From assembly GCF_030687715.1 (NCBI RefSeq), contig NZ_CP117445.1, positions 1,670,501 to 1,734,500 on the forward strand: DNA of 64,000 bases. Reading direction: 5' to 3'. The stretch comes from Pseudomonas sp. FP2196. GTDB lineage: Bacteria > Pseudomonadota > Gammaproteobacteria > Pseudomonadales > Pseudomonadaceae. A program made the translations under genes and the position numbers. Shown here in pieces: positions 53,423 to 61,981 of the stretch (its first letter is position 1; each line of letters opens with the position of its first letter). The notes below the pieces were generated by a model that saw only the letters and a list, made by a program, of their open reading frames with translations, was not told the origin of the DNA and searched no databases.

Positions 53423-55393
53423 ATGGCAGTGATAAATGGAACGAGTGAAGCAGACTACCTCATCGGTACTCCTGACAATGACGAACTCTACGGGCTGGAG
53501 TCCGGGGATTTGCTCTATGGGGGCGAAGGGGCTGATCTGCTGAATGGCGGTGAGGGCTTTGACTGGGTCGATTACCGTGGTTCTGCCGCAGCGATCAGTA
53601 TCGAGTTTCAGGAGGGTTCGGTGATCGCTCATGGTGGTGAAGCTGAAGGCGATACGTTGATCGAAATTGAAGGCGTCATGGGCACTCAATTCGACGATAC
53701 CTTCGTTGGCAATATTGCTGGAATGACTCTGGATGGTCAGGACGGCAATGACATCTACATCATTGGCAGCGATGACGTGAAAATCGTTGAAGGAGTTGGT
53801 GGTGGATATGACGAACTCCGCACGACGCTCAACAACATGCAGATGGACGCGTCCGTTGAAAAAATGACCTTCACCGGCACCGGCGATTTCACCGGTTATG
53901 GAAATGCCAGTGACAACCTGATTATTGGTGGTGTCGGCAATGACCTGCTGTTCGGGGGGGGCGGCGCGGATCACTTTATTGGTGGTGAGGGTTTTGACAC
54001 GGTCAGCTACGCCGACAGTAGTGAAGGCGTGTTCATTGATCTGGCGCAAGGCTGGATGTCTACCGGTTTCGCCAACGGTGATACGTTCACCGGAATCGAA
54101 GCCATTCAGGGTTCAGGCTTTGACGATGTGCTGTTCGGCAAGGAAGCCGGACAAGCGTTCGATGGTGGAGATGGCTACGACGTTCTGAACTATTGGGATT
54201 CATTGGACGCTGTCAGTGTTGAGCTGCGCATCGGTGGTCTGGTCAGCAATGTGGAAAAAATCGTCGGCTCTGCGCTGGACGACCACTTCACGATCGACAT
54301 CGGTGGCGTAACGGTTGACGGTGGTCAGGGCAATGATATCTACACCATCAACAGTGCCGGTGTGACCATTTCCGAAATAGAGAGTGGTGGTGTGGACGAG
54401 CTGTATACCAGTCTGTCAGTGATGACCATGGATCCGTTCATCGAACGCATGACTTATACCGGCACAGGTGACTTCACCGGCCATGGCAATGCCGGTGACA
54501 ACATGCTGACCGGCGGCGCGGGCAATGACGTGTTGTCGGGTGGCGCGGGCAGTGATGCCTTTTATGGTAGTGCAGGGGTCGACATTGTCAGTTATGACGA
54601 CAGTGATGCCGGGGTAAACATCAATCTGGCGTGGGGTTCACAAACCGGTATTGCCTCGGGTGACACGTTCTACGATATCGAAGGCCTGCGCGGCAGTCAG
54701 TTTGATGATTGGCTGGATGGGGATTCGAATGGCAATTATCTGGAAGGGGGTGCCGGCAACGATTTCATTCGCGGTGGCGAAGGGGCCGATCACATTTATG
54801 GCGGGTTGGCATCCGGTCTCGACGGCGCGGCCGCGCAGAGCGATACGCTTTGGGGGGGCGAGGGTGATGACGTTATCGTCAGCGCTGCCAACGACCTGGC
54901 TACTTTTGCCCGCGGCGATGAGGGAAATGACACTATCACGGTCAATCGGGGCAGTGCTGACGGCGGCGATGGCAATGATGTTCTGACCGGTACCGGCAGC
55001 TATTACACGTTGTCCGCAGGCAACGGTGATGACCTTCTGATCCTGAACCTCGTGGGCAGCCAGGGCACGGGTGGTCAGGCGCGTGGCGGTGCGGGTGATG
55101 ACACCTATGTCGTGAACTCCACGGGTTTGGTGACCATTCAGGAATATGGCAGCAGTCTTAACGACACGCTGGTGTTGAACACCATTGCCAATGCCAGCCA
55201 GTTGAGTGTCACTCGGGTGGGCAAGGACGCCTATTTGCACAGTGCCAATGATGGCAGTAGCGGCGTTCCAGCCAGTGGCGTGAAGCTGGAAAACTGGTAC
55301 GCGCAGGGCAACACCATCGAGCATATCCAGACGGCCGACGGCATGATCTACGATCTGCCGGCCACCGGTGATGCGTTCGCCCTATTTGGTTGA
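53423..55393 (+). CDS. RTX-repeat calcium-binding protein in the glycosylation island
   Basis: 656 residues, acidic, without a Sec signal. RTX-like GGxGxDxL repeats occur in several blocks (GGEGADLLNGGEGFD, GGAGNDVLSGGAGSD, GGEGDDVI). Two long modules are duplicated: 'TFTGTGDFTGYGNASDN' (~residue 155) and 'TYTGTGDFTGHGNAGDN' (~350) each followed by ~75 similar residues. The C-terminus (LENWYAQGNTIEHIQTADG) resembles the haemolysin-type related domain. Likely a type I secreted surface or matrix protein; no ABC exporter is adjacent. AAGGA precedes the ATG; an upstream in-frame start is less likely. Confidence 0.8.
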   Translation: MAVINGTSEADYLIGTPDNDELYGLESGDLLYGGEGADLLNGGEGFDWVDYRGSAAAISIEFQEGSVIAHGGEAEGDTLIEIEGVMGTQFDDTFVGNIAGMTLDGQDGNDIYIIGSDDVKIVEGVGGGYDELRTTLNNMQMDASVEKMTFTGTGDFTGYGNASDNLIIGGVGNDLLFGGGGADHFIGGEGFDTVSYADSSEGVFIDLAQGWMSTGFANGDTFTGIEAIQGSGFDDVLFGKEAGQAFDGGDGYDVLNYWDSLDAVSVELRIGGLVSNVEKIVGSALDDHFTIDIGGVTVDGGQGNDIYTINSAGVTISEIESGGVDELYTSLSVMTMDPFIERMTYTGTGDFTGHGNAGDNMLTGGAGNDVLSGGAGSDAFYGSAGVDIVSYDDSDAGVNINLAWGSQTGIASGDTFYDIEGLRGSQFDDWLDGDSNGNYLEGGAGNDFIRGGEGADHIYGGLASGLDGAAAQSDTLWGGEGDDVIVSAANDLATFARGDEGNDTITVNRGSADGGDGNDVLTGTGSYYTLSAGNGDDLLILNLVGSQGTGGQARGGAGDDTYVVNSTGLVTIQEYGSSLNDTLVLNTIANASQLSVTRVGKDAYLHSANDGSSGVPASGVKLENWYAQGNTIEHIQTADGMIYDLPATGDAFALFG

Positions 55394-55427
55394 TCCTTTG
55401 ACGCCTTCAGCTTGAAGGTCGCGCGAT

Positions 55428-55464
55428 GAAGGGATGAGTCCACTGTTGGATTCGTCCCTTTTTT
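55428..55464 (+). terminator. Rho-independent terminator after the RTX gene
   Basis: AAGGGATGAGTCCA and TGGATTCGTCCCTT form a long stem with a CTGT loop, ending in TTTTTT. Confidence 0.88.
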
Positions 55465-55641
55465 ATGCCCGTCGCACTGCCGACGCAGCGTCCATCGAGC
55501 TGGCGCGTTTCCTGCAAGTCCCCCTCAAATCGCCATAAAACGAGCGCTAGCGGTCATTGACCCGCGCCCGGATTGGCAAAGGTTTAGCCAAAAGGCCTGC
55601 AACAGCTTGGCCAAGCCCGGTGACGAACAAGAGGGGAGACG

Positions 55642-56415
55642 ATGAAGGCAGTTATTTTGGCGGGTGGCCTCGGCACGCGCATCAGTGAAGAGTCGCACCT
55701 CAAGCCCAAACCGATGATCGAGATCGGCGGCAAGCCAATTCTCTGGCACATCATGAAGCAGTATTCCGCCCATGGAATCCACGACTTCGTGATCTGCCTT
55801 GGCTACAAGGGTTATGCGATCAAGGACTTCTTCGCCAACTACTTCCTGCACACCTCCGACGTCACCTTCAACATGCGTGAGAACCGCATGGACGTTCACC
55901 AGAACTACAGCGAGCCATGGAGCGTCACGCTGATCGACACCGGCGAGGAAACCATGACCGGTGGCCGTCTGCTGCGTGCCGCGCGTTATCTGAAGGACGA
56001 GGAGGCGTTCTGCTTCACCTACGGCGACGGCGTCTCCGACATCAACATTGCTCAGCTTGTGGATTATCACAAAGCTCACGGCCGTCTCGCGACCGTCACG
56101 GCCGTACAGCCGCCGGGTCGCTACGGTGCCCTTGAACGTCAAGGCGATCAGGTGCTTGGCTTTACCGAAAAACCTCGTGGCGACGGCGGCTGGATCAACG
56201 GCGGCTTCTTCGTGCTCTCACCCAAAGTGCTGCCGTATATCACCGATGACGCCACCACTTGGGAAGCCGAGCCGTTGGCCCGTCTGGCTCAGGATGAACA
56301 GTTGAAAGCCTTCGAACACGAAGGTTTCTGGCATCCGATGGACACCCTGCGCGACAAGAACCATCTCGAAGCGCTGTGGCAGAACGGGGAGGCCCCATGG
56401 AAGCAATGGGCCTGA
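55642..56415 (+). CDS. rfbF: Glucose-1-phosphate cytidylyltransferase
   Basis: 257 residues. Nucleotidyltransferase signature '[20 protein letters not shown]' (~residues 7-26, quoted in part), with [10 protein letters not shown] (~128-137) and the family end '[13 protein letters not shown]'. It makes CDP-glucose from CTP and glucose-1-phosphate. GAGGGGAG precedes the ATG. Its end overlaps rfbG by 19 bases. Confidence 0.95.
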   Translation: MKAVILAGGLGTRISEESHLKPKPMIEIGGKPILWHIMKQYSAHGIHDFVICLGYKGYAIKDFFANYFLHTSDVTFNMRENRMDVHQNYSEPWSVTLIDTGEETMTGGRLLRAARYLKDEEAFCFTYGDGVSDINIAQLVDYHKAHGRLATVTAVQPPGRYGALERQGDQVLGFTEKPRGDGGWINGGFFVLSPKVLPYITDDATTWEAEPLARLAQDEQLKAFEHEGFWHPMDTLRDKNHLEALWQNGEAPWKQWA

Positions 56416-57479
56416 GTGCGGATTTCTGGCGTGGCAAGCGTGTGCTGGTCACCGGCCACACCGGTTTCAAAGGCAGTTGGCTGACCCTGTGGCTGCAAAG
56501 CCTCGGCGCGCAAGTCAGCGGTTTCTCGCTTGATCCATCGACCGAGCCGAGCCTGTTCGAACTGGCGCGGGTCCACGAAGGCATCAACGATCAGCGCGGT
56601 GACCTGCGTGATCTCGGCGCCTTGCTGGAAATCATCGCCGACACCGAGCCAGAGATTGTTCTGCACCTGGCTGCGCAGCCACTGGTGCGCGAAGGTTATC
56701 GCGACCCGCTCGGCACCTATTCCAGCAACGTCATGGGCACGCTGAATCTGCTTGAAGCGATCCGTCAGGTCGGTTGCGTCCGCGCCTGCGTGCTGGTCAC
56801 CACCGACAAGGTCTACGCCAACAAGGAATGGCTGTGGCCGTACCGCGAAGACGAAGCCTTGGGCGGTCACGATCCTTACAGCAGCAGCAAAGCCTGCTGT
56901 GAATTGTTGGCGCAGTCTTACGCGGCATCGTTCTTCCCGGCTGAAAAGCACGCCGAACATGGTCTGGCCCTGGCTACCGCGCGCGCCGGCAACGTTTTGG
57001 GCGGCGGTGATTTTGCCCCGGAGCGATTGATTCCAGATGTGCTCAAGGCCTGGACTGCGGACGAGCCGGTGACCCTGCGCTACCCGCAAGCCGTGCGCCC
57101 ATGGCAGCACGCGCTGGAGCCACTGGCCGGGTATCTGCAACTGGCCGCAGGCCTCTACGAACAAGGCCCGGAATACGCCGGTGCGTGGAACTTTGGCCCC
57201 GGCGAGGCGGACATGTGCAGCGTCGGCGAAGTGGTTGAACTGCTCGCCAGCCGCTGGCCACAGGCCCGCGGTCTGCGCATTGAAAAAAGCGAACTGCACG
57301 AGGCCGGCCTGCTGCGTCTGGACAGCAGCCGCGCGCGCCAAGTGCTTGGCTGGCAACCGCGCTGGACCTTGCAGCAATGCCTGACCCAGACGCTCGACTG
57401 GCATCTGGCGTGGCAGAACGGCGACGACATGCGCGCCGTCACTCTCGGCCAACTGAATCTGTACCGAGGCGCGCTGTGA
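56397..57479 (+). CDS. rfbG: CDP-glucose 4,6-dehydratase
   Basis: 360-residue short-chain dehydrogenase/reductase. NAD-binding GHTGFKGSW (~residues 20-28), and the YxxxK-type region [13 protein letters not shown] (~154-166) with the catalytic Tyr/Lys. It converts CDP-glucose to CDP-4-dehydro-6-deoxyglucose. GGAGG precedes ATG 56397; it overlaps rfbF and links to the next gene by GTGA. Confidence 0.95.
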   Translation: MEAMGLSADFWRGKRVLVTGHTGFKGSWLTLWLQSLGAQVSGFSLDPSTEPSLFELARVHEGINDQRGDLRDLGALLEIIADTEPEIVLHLAAQPLVREGYRDPLGTYSSNVMGTLNLLEAIRQVGCVRACVLVTTDKVYANKEWLWPYREDEALGGHDPYSSSKACCELLAQSYAASFFPAEKHAEHGLALATARAGNVLGGGDFAPERLIPDVLKAWTADEPVTLRYPQAVRPWQHALEPLAGYLQLAAGLYEQGPEYAGAWNFGPGEADMCSVGEVVELLASRWPQARGLRIEKSELHEAGLLRLDSSRARQVLGWQPRWTLQQCLTQTLDWHLAWQNGDDMRAVTLGQLNLYRGAL

Positions 57480-58036
57480 GCGAGTTCTCCTTGCTCGCAT
57501 TGCCGCTGGCCGGATTGTTCAGTGTCCAGCACAAACGCTTCGAAGATCAGCGCGGGCACTTCGCACGACTGTTCTGCGAAGGCAGTTTGAGTGCGTTCGG
57601 CAGCGAATTTCATATCCGCCAGATCAACCATTCCTGCACCCGCGAGAAGGGCAGTGTGCGCGGTCTGCATTATCAAAACGCGAATGCGCCGGAAGCCAAA
57701 CTCATCACCTGCTTGCGCGGTGAAGTCTGGGACGTGGCGGTTGATCTGCGTCCCGACTCCGAAACCTTTTTGCACTGGCACGCCGAGCACCTGAAGGCCG
57801 GTGACGGTCGCAGCCTGTTGATTCCGGCCGGGTTCGCCCACGGTTTCCAGACGCTGACCGAAGATGCTGAGTTGCTCTACCTGCACAGCGCCGATTACGC
57901 GCCGGAGCATGAGGGCGGTCTGTCGGTGAGCGATCCACGGCTGGCGATTACCTGGCCATTGCCTGTCAATAATTTGTCGTCGCGCGATTCCAGCCACCCC
58001 GCGCTCGATCAACACTTTGCTGGAGTGCGTCTATGA
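57476..58036 (+). CDS. dTDP-4-dehydrorhamnose 3,5-epimerase-like protein (RmlC family)
   Basis: 186 residues from a GTG inside the rfbG stop (GTGA). RmlC signature: the base His in VRGLHYQ (~residue 62) and the His/Asp dyad (VWDVAVDLRPDS), plus 'IPAGFAHGFQTL'. In this CDP-sugar context it probably epimerises C3 and/or C5 of a 4-keto-6-deoxy sugar; a 3-only or 5-only enzyme is possible. Confidence 0.85.
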   Translation: MSEFSLLALPLAGLFSVQHKRFEDQRGHFARLFCEGSLSAFGSEFHIRQINHSCTREKGSVRGLHYQNANAPEAKLITCLRGEVWDVAVDLRPDSETFLHWHAEHLKAGDGRSLLIPAGFAHGFQTLTEDAELLYLHSADYAPEHEGGLSVSDPRLAITWPLPVNNLSSRDSSHPALDQHFAGVRL

Positions 58037-59259
58037 ACTGCCGTGGGTGCGCCGCACCGCTGAGTCTGCCGCTGATCGACCTCGGCACCTCGCCACCGTC
58101 CAATGCCTACGTGCACGCCGATCGCCTGGAACAGGCCGAGCAATGGGTGCCGTTGAAGGTCGCCGTGTGTCAGCAATGCTGGCTGGTGCAGACCGAGGAT
58201 TACACTCGCGCCGACAGCTTGTTCGACGCTGAATACGCCTACTTCAGTTCGTTTTCCAGCACCTGGCTGGCGCATGCCGAGCGCTATGTCGCCGAGATGG
58301 TCGAGCGTTTTGGTCTGACGGCTGACAGCCGTGTGGTTGAAGTCGCCGCCAACGACGGTTACCTGCTGCAGTACGTCGCCGGTCGCGGTATTCCGTGCCT
58401 GGGCGTAGAGCCGACCCGCAGCACCGCGCACGCGGCGCGGGAAAAAGGTCTGGAAATTCGTGAACTGTTTTTCGGTCGCGACACCGCTGCACAGCTGAAA
58501 AACGAGAGCTGGGGCGCCGATTTGATGGCGGCCAATAACGTGCTTGCGCATGTGCCGGACATCAACGATTTCCTCGGTGGTTTCGCAGTACTGCTCAAGC
58601 CTACTGGAGTGGCCACGTTCGAATTTCCGCAACTGCTGACGCTGATGGCTGGCGCGCAGTTCGACACGCTGTACCACGAGCACTATTCCTATCTGTCGCT
58701 GACTGCCGTGCAGACTCTGTGCGAGCGCAACGGTCTGGAAGTCTTCGACGTCAGCCAGTTGAACACTCACGGCGGATCGCTGCGCGTGTTCGTCCAGCGC
58801 AAGGACGGCGAGCGCCGCGCGGTACAACCGGCCGTGCAGCAACAGTTGCAGGCTGAACTCGATGCGGGTGTGAAAACGGCCGCGTACTACACGAGCCTCG
58901 CGCCTGCCGCCGAACGCATCAAGCATGAACTGCTGCGCTTCCTGTTGCAGGCCAAGGCCGATGGCAAGCGTGTGGTCGGCTACGGCGCAGCGGCCAAGGG
59001 CAACACCTTGCTCAATTACGCCGGGGTCAAACCGGACCTGCTCGCGTGGGTGGCCGATGCCAACCCGCACAAGCAAGGCAAGTTCATGCCGGGCAGTCGT
59101 ATCCCGATTGTCGCGCCGGCGCAGATCGACATCGAGAAACCGGACTATGTGCTGGTGCTGCCGTGGAATCTGCTGCACGAAGTCAGTCAGCAACTGGCGC
59201 AGGTGCGTCAATGGGACGGCCGCTTCGTGATCGCCGTGCCTGAGTTGAGCGTGCTGTGA
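58033..59259 (+). CDS. Sugar C-methyltransferase-like SAM enzyme with zinc-binding N-terminus
   Basis: 408 residues: zinc-ribbon-like N-terminus with two CxxC pairs (CRGC at 3-6, CQQC at ~53-56), a SAM domain (VVEVAANDGYLLQY, ~residues 97-110), and the C-methyltransferase C-terminal domain (GYGAAAKGNTLLNYAG; DANPHKQGKFMPGS). This three-part layout is that of NDP-hexose C-3-methyltransferases such as TylC3. It starts at an ATG overlapping the previous stop (ATGA). Confidence 0.85.
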   Translation: MNCRGCAAPLSLPLIDLGTSPPSNAYVHADRLEQAEQWVPLKVAVCQQCWLVQTEDYTRADSLFDAEYAYFSSFSSTWLAHAERYVAEMVERFGLTADSRVVEVAANDGYLLQYVAGRGIPCLGVEPTRSTAHAAREKGLEIRELFFGRDTAAQLKNESWGADLMAANNVLAHVPDINDFLGGFAVLLKPTGVATFEFPQLLTLMAGAQFDTLYHEHYSYLSLTAVQTLCERNGLEVFDVSQLNTHGGSLRVFVQRKDGERRAVQPAVQQQLQAELDAGVKTAAYYTSLAPAAERIKHELLRFLLQAKADGKRVVGYGAAAKGNTLLNYAGVKPDLLAWVADANPHKQGKFMPGSRIPIVAPAQIDIEKPDYVLVLPWNLLHEVSQQLAQVRQWDGRFVIAVPELSVL

Positions 59260-60107
59260 AGGTTCTGGTGACGGGCGCCACAGGCTTTGTAGGTCGGCAT
59301 CTGGTCGCGGCCTTGCTGGCGCGTGGTTGCTCGGTACGGGCAGTGGCGCGCAATGCAGAAACCGCGCAGGGCATGCCGTGGATCAACGACGTCGAATTCG
59401 TCGCAGCGGATATTCACACCGCCGATCTCGACGTCGTTGCATTGACCGAGGATGTCGATGCGCTGGCGCATCTGGCCTGGCCGGGGTTGCCGAACTATCG
59501 CGCGCTGTTCCATATCGAGCACAACCTGATGGCCGATTATCGCTTTATCAAAAGCGCGGTCGAGGCGGGCGTGAAGCAGGTTCTGGTGACCGGTACCTGC
59601 TTTGAATATGGAATGCAGAGCGGGCCGCTAAGTGAAAGTACCGAGCCGCACCCAAGCAATCCCTACGGGTTAGCCAAGCATACGTTGCACCTGTTTTTGC
59701 AGAATCTGCAGCAGGAACATCCGTTCACCTTGCAATGGGCGCGGCTGTTTTACCTGCATGGAGAAGGGCAGAACCCTAACAGTCTGTTGGCGGCGCTGGA
59801 CCGGGCGATCGATGAGGGTGAACCATCGTTCAACATGTCTGCCGGCGAACAACTGCGTGACTTCCTGCCGATCAAGACCGCTGCCGATAACCTTGCCGCG
59901 ATCCTGCATCAGCGCGAATTCAACGGCGTTATCAATTGCGCCAGCGGTCAGCCAGTGTCGGTACGCGCGCTGGTCGAACAACGCCTGCGTGAGCGCGGCA
60001 AGTCCATCGAACTGAACCTCGGCCACTACCCATACCCGACCCACGAACCGCTGGCGTTCTGGGCTGTCACCGAGCGTTTGCAACAGTTATTGGGAGAGTC
60101 GCAATGA
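59256..60107 (+). CDS. NAD-dependent epimerase/dehydratase (nucleotide-sugar)
   Basis: 283-residue SDR protein: Rossmann GATGFVGRH (~residues 6-14), active-site region with Tyr/Lys (NPYGLAKHTLHLF, ~132-144; YGLAK is the YxxxK). It probably reduces or epimerises the C4 keto group at the end of the pathway. Overlaps the previous gene by GTGA. Confidence 0.85.
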   Translation: MKVLVTGATGFVGRHLVAALLARGCSVRAVARNAETAQGMPWINDVEFVAADIHTADLDVVALTEDVDALAHLAWPGLPNYRALFHIEHNLMADYRFIKSAVEAGVKQVLVTGTCFEYGMQSGPLSESTEPHPSNPYGLAKHTLHLFLQNLQQEHPFTLQWARLFYLHGEGQNPNSLLAALDRAIDEGEPSFNMSAGEQLRDFLPIKTAADNLAAILHQREFNGVINCASGQPVSVRALVEQRLRERGKSIELNLGHYPYPTHEPLAFWAVTERLQQLLGESQ

Positions 60108-61174
60108 GGCACGAGTTGTACCGCGTCACCGGTTTGCCGGTGCTGCAGAACCGCACCTTCGCCGATCCCGAGTCGGCGCAGGCATCGGCCAGTGCGGACA
60201 TGCTGCTGGTGCAGGACGAGCGCAGCGGCTTGATCTTCAACGCCGCGTTTGACGCCGACAAGCTCAGCTACGATGCCGATTACCAGAACGAACAGGCGCA
60301 TTCCGGGCAGTTCCAGAAGCACCTCAGCGACGTTGAAGGGATCATCGCCAAACACTTCAAGGGTCAGGAGCTGATCGAAGTAGGCTGTGGCAAAGGCTAC
60401 TTCCTTGAGTTGCTCAAGGGCCTCGGCTACTCGATCACCGGCATCGATCCGGCTTACGAAGGCGAAAATGCCGACGTGATCAAGGCACCGTTCACTCGCG
60501 GTCTTGGTCTGGCGGCGGACGCTATTGTGCTGCGTCATGTGCTCGAACACATCGAAGACCCGCTGAGCTTCCTGTCGGTGATCGCTGACGCCAATCAGGG
60601 CGGGCAGATCTACATCGAGGTACCGTGCTTTGACTGGATTCTTGAGCACAAAGCCTGGTTCGACCTGTTCTACGAACACGTCAATTATTTCCGCCTCGAT
60701 GACCTGCGCCGGATGTTCGGCACTGTGCACGAGTCCGGTCACCTGTTCGGTGGCCAATACCTGTACATCGTTGCCGACCTTGCGACGTTGCGCCTGACCC
60801 CGGAACAACCGGTGCCACGCCTGGCGCTGCCTGACGGTTTCACCGCCAGCCTCGAGCGCGCGGTGCAGATCATTCAGTCCGCCCCCGAGCAGGGTTCGGC
60901 GATCTGGGGCGCCTCGTCCAAAGGCGTGATCTATTCGCTGGCCCTGCAACGCGCTGGTGTGGCGGTGGATCGTGTGGTGGATATCAACCCGGCCAAGCAG
61001 GGTCGTTATCTGCCGTTGAGCGGCGCCCGCGTGTCCTCGCCGCAAGAGGCCATGGACGCCTTGCCCGAAGGCGCCAACCTGTTTGTGATGAACTCCAATT
61101 ACCTCGAAGAAATCAAGCGGATGACCGGTGGACGCTACGTCTATCACGCCGTCGATAGCGCTTCGTTCCAGTGA
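60104..61174 (+). CDS. SAM-dependent methyltransferase with C-methyltransferase-type C-terminus
   Basis: 356 residues. A SAM motif 'LIEVGCGKGYFLELL' (~residues 90-104), D loop, LRHVLEHIEDP, and a C-terminal domain (WGASSKGVIYSLAL; INPAKQGRYLPLSG) like that of the preceding methyltransferase but without an obvious zinc N-terminus. It may methylate the sugar or an acyl/amino-acid substituent. Overlaps by ATGA. Confidence 0.82.
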   Translation: MRHELYRVTGLPVLQNRTFADPESAQASASADMLLVQDERSGLIFNAAFDADKLSYDADYQNEQAHSGQFQKHLSDVEGIIAKHFKGQELIEVGCGKGYFLELLKGLGYSITGIDPAYEGENADVIKAPFTRGLGLAADAIVLRHVLEHIEDPLSFLSVIADANQGGQIYIEVPCFDWILEHKAWFDLFYEHVNYFRLDDLRRMFGTVHESGHLFGGQYLYIVADLATLRLTPEQPVPRLALPDGFTASLERAVQIIQSAPEQGSAIWGASSKGVIYSLALQRAGVAVDRVVDINPAKQGRYLPLSGARVSSPQEAMDALPEGANLFVMNSNYLEEIKRMTGGRYVYHAVDSASFQ

Positions 61175-61929
61175 CCATTGAGATTTTGACCATGACCGAC
61201 AACAGCATTAACCAAGCCTTTGAAGCCGAATGCCGCGAGCAGATCGCCCAGCAAGGTGACGACCAGAAACTCACTGGCCTGGCCCGTGATTTCTTCAACG
61301 AATCGGCCAGACACAAGTACAGCTACCACTTCTCGTGGATGGGTCGTCCGATCATTCAGTTGCCGCAAGACATGATGGCGATGCAGGAGATCATCTGGCA
61401 GGTCAAACCGGATCTGGTTATCGAGTGCGGTATCGCCCACGGCGGGTCGATCATCTACTACGCCTCCCTGCTGGAGCTGCAAGGCCACGGCGAAGTGCTG
61501 GGCATCGACCTCGATATTCGCCCGCACAACCGTGAAGCGATCGAAAGCCATCCGATGGCCAAGCGCATCAAGATGATCGAAGGTTCGAGCATCGACGCGG
61601 CCATCGCCGCTCAAGTGCAGGCTGCAGCCGCCGGCAAGAAAGTCATTCTGGTGCTCGACTCCAACCACACTCACGATCACGTGCTCGAAGAGCTGCGTCT
61701 CTACGCACCGCTGGTGTCGGTCGACAGCTACTGCGTGGTCATGGACACCGTGGTTGAAGACATGCCGGCCGATTTCTTCCCGGACCGTCCATGGGGCCCG
61801 GGCGATAACCCGAAAACCGCGGTATGGAAATACCTGGAAGAGAACAAGGATTTCGAGATTGACCAACAGTTGCAAAACAAACTGCTGATCACCGTGGCGC
61901 CGGACGGCTATCTGCGTCGCGTTCGTTAA
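61171..61929 (+). CDS. CmcI / rhamnosyl O-methyltransferase family protein
   Basis: 252 residues of the 'cephalosporin hydroxylase' family (PF04989), which are actually SAM-dependent O-methyltransferases. Motifs: 'IVECGIAHGGSIIYYASLLEL'-like (~residues 84-104), 'VLDSNHTHDHVLEEL' (~164-178; metal-binding Asp/His). Start GTG 61171 overlaps the previous stop; an ATG at 61192 is possible. Likely O-methylates the sugar made by this cluster. Confidence 0.82.
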   Translation: MTIEILTMTDNSINQAFEAECREQIAQQGDDQKLTGLARDFFNESARHKYSYHFSWMGRPIIQLPQDMMAMQEIIWQVKPDLVIECGIAHGGSIIYYASLLELQGHGEVLGIDLDIRPHNREAIESHPMAKRIKMIEGSSIDAAIAAQVQAAAAGKKVILVLDSNHTHDHVLEELRLYAPLVSVDSYCVVMDTVVEDMPADFFPDRPWGPGDNPKTAVWKYLEENKDFEIDQQLQNKLLITVAPDGYLRRVR

Positions 61930-61981
61930 TCAAAAACAGTTTCAGGCATCAGGCGTCTGGCCGGTTGTGGGGATAGGAAAA

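Noticed and set aside
53423..55393. CRISPR-like or tandem DNA repeat array
   Set aside because: The repetition comes from RTX nonapeptides in a coding sequence; units are unequal and in frame.
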